64,000 bases of DNA from an uncultured Treponema sp. (GTDB lineage Bacteria; Spirochaetota; Spirochaetia; Treponematales; Treponemataceae): assembly GCA_938039145.1 (NCBI GenBank), contig CALHVG010000035.1, positions 38,326 to 102,325 on the forward strand. The letters are read 5' to 3'. Positions 59,105-64,000 of this stretch are shown here, one piece after another. Position 1 is the stretch's first letter, and the number at the start of each line of letters is the position of its first letter. The translations under genes and the position numbers were made by a program. The notes under the pieces are model-generated. The model was not told the origin of the DNA. It saw nothing but the letters and a program-made list of their open reading frames with translations, and did not search any database.

Positions 59105-60694
59105 ATGGAACTGCTTTCATTAAAATTTATCGTTTTTCTTATTTTATCGTTATGCGCATATTATGCCGTTCATAAAATTGCTCCCAAAAAACAATGGGTT
59201 ATTCTTCTTGTTGTAAGCATGATTTTTTATAGCTGGAGCGGATTAAAAAATTTCATTTTTATTTTTATAACTGCACTCACAGTGTATGCAGGCTCTTCGA
59301 TAATTCAGCTTATTTCAAAGCGTTATGCGGCTGCAAAAGAAAGCGGCATTTGCAAAGACGAATTAAAATTGTTGAAATCGTCATTGCAAATCAAAAAACG
59401 CATCGTTTTGTATTCGGTGCTGCTCATCAATTTCGGAATTTTGGCATATATAAAATATTGGAATACAGTTTTTGAAGGAATTACGTCCCTTTTTAAAATT
59501 TCGGAGGGCGTACATCTTTCAAAATTTCTTTTGCCGCTCGGAATTTCATTTTATATGTTTCAGTCGGCGGGATATTTAATTGACGTTTACAACGGAAAAT
59601 ACAAAGCGGAACGGAACTTTTTTAAATTCTTACTGTTCGTGTCGTTCTTTCCGCAACTGATTCAAGGGCCAATAAATAAATTCGACCAAATTTCAGTTTC
59701 TTTGTACGAGCCGCACAGCTTTGATTGGGATAAAACTAAACGGGCGTTGTTTTTGATTTTATTCGGAACAGTAAAAAAATACGCAATCTCAAATCTTATA
59801 TCGGGGAGCGTTGCTCAAATATTCGATTCGCCCAAAGCGGACACTCCCGGCTCGACAATAATTTTCGGAATATTGCTTTATTCGATTCAGGAGTACGCCG
59901 ATTTTTCAGGCGGAATAGATATGCTTACGGGCTCCGCAGAACTGTTCGGCGTAAAAATGATGAAAAACTTCCGCCAGCCGTATTTTTCCACTTCGCTTGG
60001 AGATTTTTGGCGCAGATGGCATATTTCTCTTGGCGCGTGGATGCGGGATTATGTTTTTTATCCGCTTGCGCTTACAAAACCTATGCAGAACCTCGGAAAA
60101 ACCTGCGGAAAGAAATTCGGTAAAAATTTAAGCCGTTCCGTTCCGGCGGGAATTGCAAATATCGTTGTCTTTTTTGTTGTCGGACTTTGGCACGGTGCGG
60201 AGCTTCATTTTATAGTGTGGGGACTTTACAACGGTCTTGTAATTGCGGCAAGCGATATTTTGTCGCCCGTATTTTCCCGTATAACGGCTGCGTTGAAAAT
60301 CCCCGCGGAATCAAAACCGTTTCATGTTTTCAGGATTGTAAGAACATTTATAATAGTAGGAATCGGAAGATATTTTGACCGGATTGGAAACATTAAAGAT
60401 TGCATGATGTTTTTTAAGAACTCGGTATGCAATTTCAGGTTTGATATGATGCTTTCTTTTGATATTAACAAGATTTTGAGCAATCATGTTCTTATAATGG
60501 TGCTTATATTTTCTATGTTGGTTGTGTTAATAAACAGCTGTATTGCGGAACGCGGTAAAAATATGTACGATTTGCTGCAAGGCGCACATACCGTAGTTCG
60601 CTGGGCGGTATACTATTTTATGATATTTCTGATTTTTATGTCTTTTATGCCCGGAGTTACTCCCGTAGGAGGATTTTTAAATGAAAATTTTTAA
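59105..60694 (+). CDS. MBOAT-family O-acyltransferase (DltB/AlgI-like)
   Basis: Polytopic inner-membrane acyltransferase, 529 aa, about 11-12 helices. Family motifs: WVILLVVSMIFYSW at the N-terminus, LLPLGISFYMFQSAGYLIDV, FFPQLIQGPINKFDQI, IQEYADFSGGIDMLTGSAEL, LGDFWRRWHISLGAWMRDYV and FFVVGLWHGAELHFIVWGLY with the conserved His. MBOAT proteins of this type pass acyl or aminoacyl groups from a carrier to periplasmic polymers (DltB, AlgI, PatA). AAAGGA precedes the ATG by 8 nt. Its last 14 bp overlap the SGNH gene. With the adenylating enzyme downstream, a DltB-like role is likely. Confidence 0.9.
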   Translation: MELLSLKFIVFLILSLCAYYAVHKIAPKKQWVILLVVSMIFYSWSGLKNFIFIFITALTVYAGSSIIQLISKRYAAAKESGICKDELKLLKSSLQIKKRIVLYSVLLINFGILAYIKYWNTVFEGITSLFKISEGVHLSKFLLPLGISFYMFQSAGYLIDVYNGKYKAERNFFKFLLFVSFFPQLIQGPINKFDQISVSLYEPHSFDWDKTKRALFLILFGTVKKYAISNLISGSVAQIFDSPKADTPGSTIIFGILLYSIQEYADFSGGIDMLTGSAELFGVKMMKNFRQPYFSTSLGDFWRRWHISLGAWMRDYVFYPLALTKPMQNLGKTCGKKFGKNLSRSVPAGIANIVVFFVVGLWHGAELHFIVWGLYNGLVIAASDILSPVFSRITAALKIPAESKPFHVFRIVRTFIIVGIGRYFDRIGNIKDCMMFFKNSVCNFRFDMMLSFDINKILSNHVLIMVLIFSMLVVLINSCIAERGKNMYDLLQGAHTVVRWAVYYFMIFLIFMSFMPGVTPVGGFLNENF

Positions 60695-62003
60695 AATCCC
60701 GATTATACGAATTGCTTTATTTTTTACTATTTTTTTTCTGTTGAATGATATTTTTATATTTATTTTAAAACCGTATTCAAAACAGCGGGAAGAAATGACC
60801 AAAAAATATTGGGCTTCGGAAACTGTAGACTTGTGTTTTTTAGGTTCCTCCGTTGTATATCATGCTTTTAATCCGTATAAATTTGCTCCTTTGGCACCGG
60901 AAGATATATTTGATTTATCTACACCTTCACAATCGCTTAAAGAAGCTTATGAGCTTTTAGAGATGGCTTCTGCAAAACACAGAATAAAAACTGTGTGCAT
61001 GGGTTATACATATGACGGTTTAAAACAGGATTCTTATGACCCGAAACATATAATGGATCGGGTACGTGAAAATGTAAATTTTTTACCATTGCATAAAAAA
61101 ATATATGCGATGTTATCATTTATAATAAAGAAAAAAACATACAGCTCAACAAATTCCGTTACATTTATTTGTCCGTGGGTTTTTAATCATACATCACTTT
61201 ATCCGTCCCGTATTATTAAAAACGTAAAGTCAAAAATTACAGGCAATTTTGAGCATAGAAATGTAAAGTATCTGGGGAAGGCTTGGTCAACAAATGTGCA
61301 GGCAGATTATAATAAGCCTGCAAGGTTTTCAAAAGATTATTCAATCGGCGAATTTTTAGATTCTTCGTTAGCTGAAATGGATAAAATCTGTAGGCTATGC
61401 AAAGAAAAAAATATAGATTTAGTCGTTTTTGCAGCTCCTTATACCGTATACGATGTGCTTGCCTGGAAAGATGAATATGTTGAAAAAATGAAGCAATTAA
61501 AATCATTTTTTGCGGAACGAAACGTAGATTACTATGACTTTAATTTTATAAAACCTGAAATTTTTGAGGCAAAAGAACAATATTTTCGGGATTTTCAGCA
61601 CATGAATTCCGCCGGAGCGGATGCATTTTCCCCCGCTTTAGCAAATTTCTTGAGTCTGCGTGCGGCAGGCAAAGATATGGAGCAGTATTTTTACACTCCG
61701 GAAGAATTCTTTTCTTCAATCGATTATATATCTGCGGTCAATTTTTCAGTTCTGAATCAGGACGATGTTCTAAAAATGAGCGCCGAAGCTTATTGCGGAA
61801 CATCGGTTGTTCCCGAATATCAATTTTTGATAAAAAAATCGGATGAATCGTCTTTTTCGGTTATAAAAGACTTTGGAAATGAAAATGAATTTTCCTTTAA
61901 GCCTAAATCCGGCGGAACTTATACGGTGCGTGTCAATGCACGAAAATCGGGAAATAACACTGAATTTGACCGCTACAACGAAAAAACAGTCGTATTTAAA
62001 TAA
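60681..62003 (+). CDS. SGNH-type, DltD/AlgJ-like envelope protein
   Basis: 440 aa. An N-terminal membrane anchor (about 8-30, IIRIALFFTIFFLLNDIFIF) is followed by a periplasmic SGNH fold: catalytic Ser in DLCFLGSSVVYHAFNP (GSS 55-57) and Asp304/His307 in FRDFQHMNSAGADAFS. MBOAT systems usually include such a partner (DltD, AlgJ/AlgX, PatB) that completes acyl transfer. The C-terminal ~90 residues (VPEYQFLIKKSDESSFSVIK, YTVRVNARKSG) look like an Ig-like or three-Tyr-type beta domain, not usual for DltD. GGAGGA lies upstream of the ATG. This gene is visibly more AT-rich than the genes to its left. Confidence 0.82.
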   Translation: MKIFKIPIIRIALFFTIFFLLNDIFIFILKPYSKQREEMTKKYWASETVDLCFLGSSVVYHAFNPYKFAPLAPEDIFDLSTPSQSLKEAYELLEMASAKHRIKTVCMGYTYDGLKQDSYDPKHIMDRVRENVNFLPLHKKIYAMLSFIIKKKTYSSTNSVTFICPWVFNHTSLYPSRIIKNVKSKITGNFEHRNVKYLGKAWSTNVQADYNKPARFSKDYSIGEFLDSSLAEMDKICRLCKEKNIDLVVFAAPYTVYDVLAWKDEYVEKMKQLKSFFAERNVDYYDFNFIKPEIFEAKEQYFRDFQHMNSAGADAFSPALANFLSLRAAGKDMEQYFYTPEEFFSSIDYISAVNFSVLNQDDVLKMSAEAYCGTSVVPEYQFLIKKSDESSFSVIKDFGNENEFSFKPKSGGTYTVRVNARKSGNNTEFDRYNEKTVVFK

Positions 62004-62070
62004 CATGAAGCGTAAACTGAAAGCGTAAAACAACACTGCTTTTATTTACCAAGTTTGTATCGTAAAATTG

Positions 62071-62164
62071 TATATTATAAGTACGTTCGCGCTTAATTGC
62101 GCGTGCGTAAAAAGTCAATCTGAACTTTATATTTTTTTATTGACTTTTTATTTGGAGGGAACAG
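62071..62164 (+). promoter_or_regulatory. structured leader before the dltA-like gene
   Basis: Possible -10 boxes (TATATT 62071-62076 and overlaps) precede two adjacent hairpins. Hairpin 1 pairs 62082-62092 with 62099-62109 (CGCGC/GCGCG core). Hairpin 2 pairs AAAAAGTCAAT (62109-62119) with ATTGACTTTTT (62139-62149), an 11-bp perfect stem with a 19-nt loop. GGAGGGA follows at once (62154-62160). The second hairpin and the ribosome binding site are close enough for attenuation or occlusion control. Confidence 0.45.
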
Positions 62165-63679
62165 ATGAAATCCGTTATTGAATTGTTGGAACAAACGGTA
62201 AAAACTCACGGAAACCGTTCCGCATTTGCAGACGAAAAAAGCTCGATTTCTTTTTTAGAACTGAAAAACGGCGCCGAAAGTGTAGGCTCGTTCCTGCTTG
62301 AAAAAATCAGCGGCTGTGTTCCGGTTGCGTTCTATCTGGAAAAAAGTACCATTGCAATTCGGGGGATGTTCGGGGCTGTTTATGCAGGCGGATTTTATTC
62401 AATTATAGATGTGCGGCAGCCTGTGCTTCGTGCAGAGCAAGTTTTGTCGGTGCTGAAACCTGCCGTTATTTTGACGGATAAGGCAAATTACGAAAAATCG
62501 ACCAGTTTAAACTGCGAGGCGGAATGTTTTTGTATAGAAGATATTCTTGATTTTCCTGTTAAACATGAAGAACTTGAAAAATCCGCGGCTATGATTCAGG
62601 ACACGCAGCCTTTATACGTCAATTTTACAAGCGGAAGCACGGGAATTCCGAAAGGTGTAACGGTTTGTCATCGTTCCGTGTTGGAATTTATTGAAAAGTT
62701 TACAAAGATTTTCGGCATCCGCCCGGACGATGTGATTGGAAACCAGGCTCCGTTCGATTTTGACGTATCGGTAAAAGATATTTACAGTGCGCTTTTCGTG
62801 GGGGCAAAAGTGCAGATTATTCCCCGCGATTATTTTTCAAAACCTGCAATGCTGATGGATTATCTTTCGGACAGCAATGTTACGGTTCTGATTTGGGCTG
62901 CGAGCGCGATGTGTTTTGTTTCTATTATGAACGGATTCGGACACAAAATTCCTGAAAAAGTGCGAAAAGTGATGTTCAGCGGCGAGGTGCTCCCGATTAA
63001 GCATTTGAACGTGTGGAAAAATTATCTTCCGAATGCGGAATTCGTAAATCTTTACGGCCCTACGGAAATTACTTGCAACTGTACGTATTATGTTTTGCCG
63101 AACAAAGCGTATTCCGAGGACGAAATTTTACCGATTGGAAAGCCTTTCCCGAACGAAAAAGTCTTTTTGCTTGACGAAGAAAATCGCCTTGTTACAAAAA
63201 CGGGCGTTCAGGGCGAAATTTGTGTAGCAGGAACGGCACTTGCTCTTGGCTATTACAATGATTTTGAGCGGACGAATCAGTCTTTTGTGCAAAATCCGCT
63301 AAATTCGTCATATCATGAACGAATTTACAGAACAGGCGATTTGGGGCGCTACGATGAAGACGGAAATCTTTTTTACATTTCCAGAAAAGATTTTCAGATT
63401 AAACATTTGGGGCACCGCATAGAACTTGGCGAAATTGAAGCGGTAACAACGGCAAAAAGCGGCGTTTCAAGAGTTTGCTGCCTTTACGACGATGAAAAAA
63501 AGCGTATTCTGATGTTTTACACCGGCGAGCGTGAAAAACTTGATTTAATTAAGGAACTGCGAACTGCGCTTCCGCCGTTTATGCTGCCTAATTCCGTCGT
63601 CCGGCTTGACGATATGCCGCTGAACAAAAACGGAAAAATCGACCGCAATGCATTAAAAGAAAGGGGAAAATCAAAATGA
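62165..63679 (+). CDS. amino-acid adenylating enzyme, DltA-like
   Basis: Activates an amino acid as an adenylate and loads it onto a carrier protein. Core motifs of the adenylation superfamily: VNFTSGSTGIPKGVTVCHRS (A3), GNQAPFDFDVSVKDIYSALF (A4, with the Asp that binds the alpha-amino group), FVNLYGPTEITCNCTYY (A5), IYRTGDLGRY (A7), YISRKDFQIKHLGHRIELGE (A8) and LNKNGKIDRNALKE (A10 Lys). The region VMFSGEVLPIKHLNVWKNYL matches the DltA stretch but has Ser where Bacillus DltA has the Cys lining the D-Ala pocket (recalled, not checked). 504 aa, no carrier domain attached. It overlaps the decarboxylase gene by ATGA. Confidence 0.88.
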   Translation: MKSVIELLEQTVKTHGNRSAFADEKSSISFLELKNGAESVGSFLLEKISGCVPVAFYLEKSTIAIRGMFGAVYAGGFYSIIDVRQPVLRAEQVLSVLKPAVILTDKANYEKSTSLNCEAECFCIEDILDFPVKHEELEKSAAMIQDTQPLYVNFTSGSTGIPKGVTVCHRSVLEFIEKFTKIFGIRPDDVIGNQAPFDFDVSVKDIYSALFVGAKVQIIPRDYFSKPAMLMDYLSDSNVTVLIWAASAMCFVSIMNGFGHKIPEKVRKVMFSGEVLPIKHLNVWKNYLPNAEFVNLYGPTEITCNCTYYVLPNKAYSEDEILPIGKPFPNEKVFLLDEENRLVTKTGVQGEICVAGTALALGYYNDFERTNQSFVQNPLNSSYHERIYRTGDLGRYDEDGNLFYISRKDFQIKHLGHRIELGEIEAVTTAKSGVSRVCCLYDDEKKRILMFYTGEREKLDLIKELRTALPPFMLPNSVVRLDDMPLNKNGKIDRNALKERGKSK

Positions 63680-64000
63680 CAGATGAAGAACTTTTTTCCG
63701 TTTCCGAATCGTACGGAACTCCGACTTTTGTGTTCGACATTCGAAAACTTGCAGACCGTATGCACTCAATTTCGGAGATAACCGGTTCTGCCGTTAATTT
63801 GTGCTATTCTATAAAGGCGAATCCGTTTTTGATTCCTGCAATGCTTACTTTGGTAAAAAAACTTGAGGCTTGCAGTCCCGGCGAACTTGATATTTGTAAA
63901 ACGCTCGGAGTTGACCCCCAAAAAATCGTGTATTCCGGCGTGAACAAAACGCTTTCAAATATTGAAGATGCCATGAATTTCGGCGTTGGAATATTTACTG
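63676..64000 (+). CDS. PLP-dependent decarboxylase, LysA/alanine-racemase fold (partial)
   Basis: The first 108 residues only; the gene runs past the right edge. YGTPTFVFDIRKLADRMHSI opens the family, LCYSIKANPFLIPAML holds the PLP lysine (SIKANPF), and ACSPGELDICKTLGVDPQKI then IVYSGVNKTLSNIEDAMNFG match the barrel of diaminopimelate/ornithine-type decarboxylases. It overlaps the adenylating gene by ATGA, so the two are coupled. In the butirosin pathway a similar ligase-decarboxylase pair (BtrJ/BtrK) acts on a carrier-bound amino acid. That parallel suggests decarboxylation of the activated residue here; a free-amino-acid decarboxylase is the alternative. Confidence 0.85.
   Translation, partial: MTDEELFSVSESYGTPTFVFDIRKLADRMHSISEITGSAVNLCYSIKANPFLIPAMLTLVKKLEACSPGELDICKTLGVDPQKIVYSGVNKTLSNIEDAMNFGVGIFT

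Noticed and set aside
1..64000. tRNA or rRNA genes
   Set aside because: I looked at the intergenic stretches for cloverleaf arms and conserved rRNA words and found none, although a dedicated tRNA scan was not possible.
63676..64000. Terminal gene as plain diaminopimelate decarboxylase (lysA)
   Set aside because: Not excluded, but the ATGA coupling to an adenylating enzyme in a dlt-like cluster makes a role on a carrier-bound substrate more likely; only 108 residues are visible.

Overview
The window reads as chromosomal DNA of a spirochaete, most likely a Treponema. I infer this from several things together: many putative lipoproteins with spirochaete-style lipoboxes, methyl-accepting chemotaxis proteins, a long-form serine hydroxymethyltransferase, a fused AroD-AroE, tandem HlyC/CorC-type proteins, small outer-membrane barrels, and a folD / small-barrel divergent pair that I recall from T. 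pallidum (TP0732/TP0733; from memory, not checked). Base composition looks to be in the low-to-mid 40s % GC by eye. I saw no rRNA, tRNA, CRISPR array or intact insertion sequence.

Layout. 1-3.7 kb: two chemoreceptors (the first frameshifted and cut by the window edge) around a small unknown protein. 3.8-9.3 kb: riboflavin operon ribD-[FMN riboswitch]-ribE-ribBA-ribH-glyA, closed by a strong terminator. 9.4-17 kb: MATE exporter, YigZ-like protein, M20 peptidase and single-chain PurL. 17.1-24.5 kb: lipoprotein, two CNNM/HlyC proteins, a pseudouridine synthase, an omptin-like outer-membrane protease and oligoendopeptidase F. 24.5-28 kb: polA-coaE on the minus strand. 28-36.2 kb: BrnQ, an AEC-permease remnant, def-fmt, PASTA protein, aroDE, rpiA and a second pseudouridine synthase. 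36.3-43.2 kb: alanine/sodium symporter, a 0.74-kb repeat-bearing gap, acyl-CoA synthetase, and the operon clpP / UPF0158-GNAT / DbpA-type RNA-binding protein. 43.2-58.9 kb: mixed housekeeping genes (hisD, Na/Pi symporter, folD-folE2, gpmA), surface lipoproteins and barrels, a PP2C signalling protein and an orphan DNA methyltransferase beside a small mobile-element relic. 59.1-64 kb: a dlt-like cluster of MBOAT, SGNH protein, adenylating enzyme and PLP decarboxylase, running off the right edge.

Two features stand out. First, a large share of operon-leading genes lack a Shine-Dalgarno sequence and instead have a sigma70-type -10 box only 5-8 nt before the start codon, often with a -35 exactly 17 bp further up. 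This predicts widespread leaderless mRNAs; genes inside operons have ordinary ribosome binding sites. Second, the terminal dlt-like cluster pairs a DltA-like ligase with a LysA-fold decarboxylase, which suggests attachment of a decarboxylated amino acid, not D-alanine, to an envelope glycan in a bacterium not expected to have teichoic acids. All functional statements rest on motif recognition by reading; no search was run.
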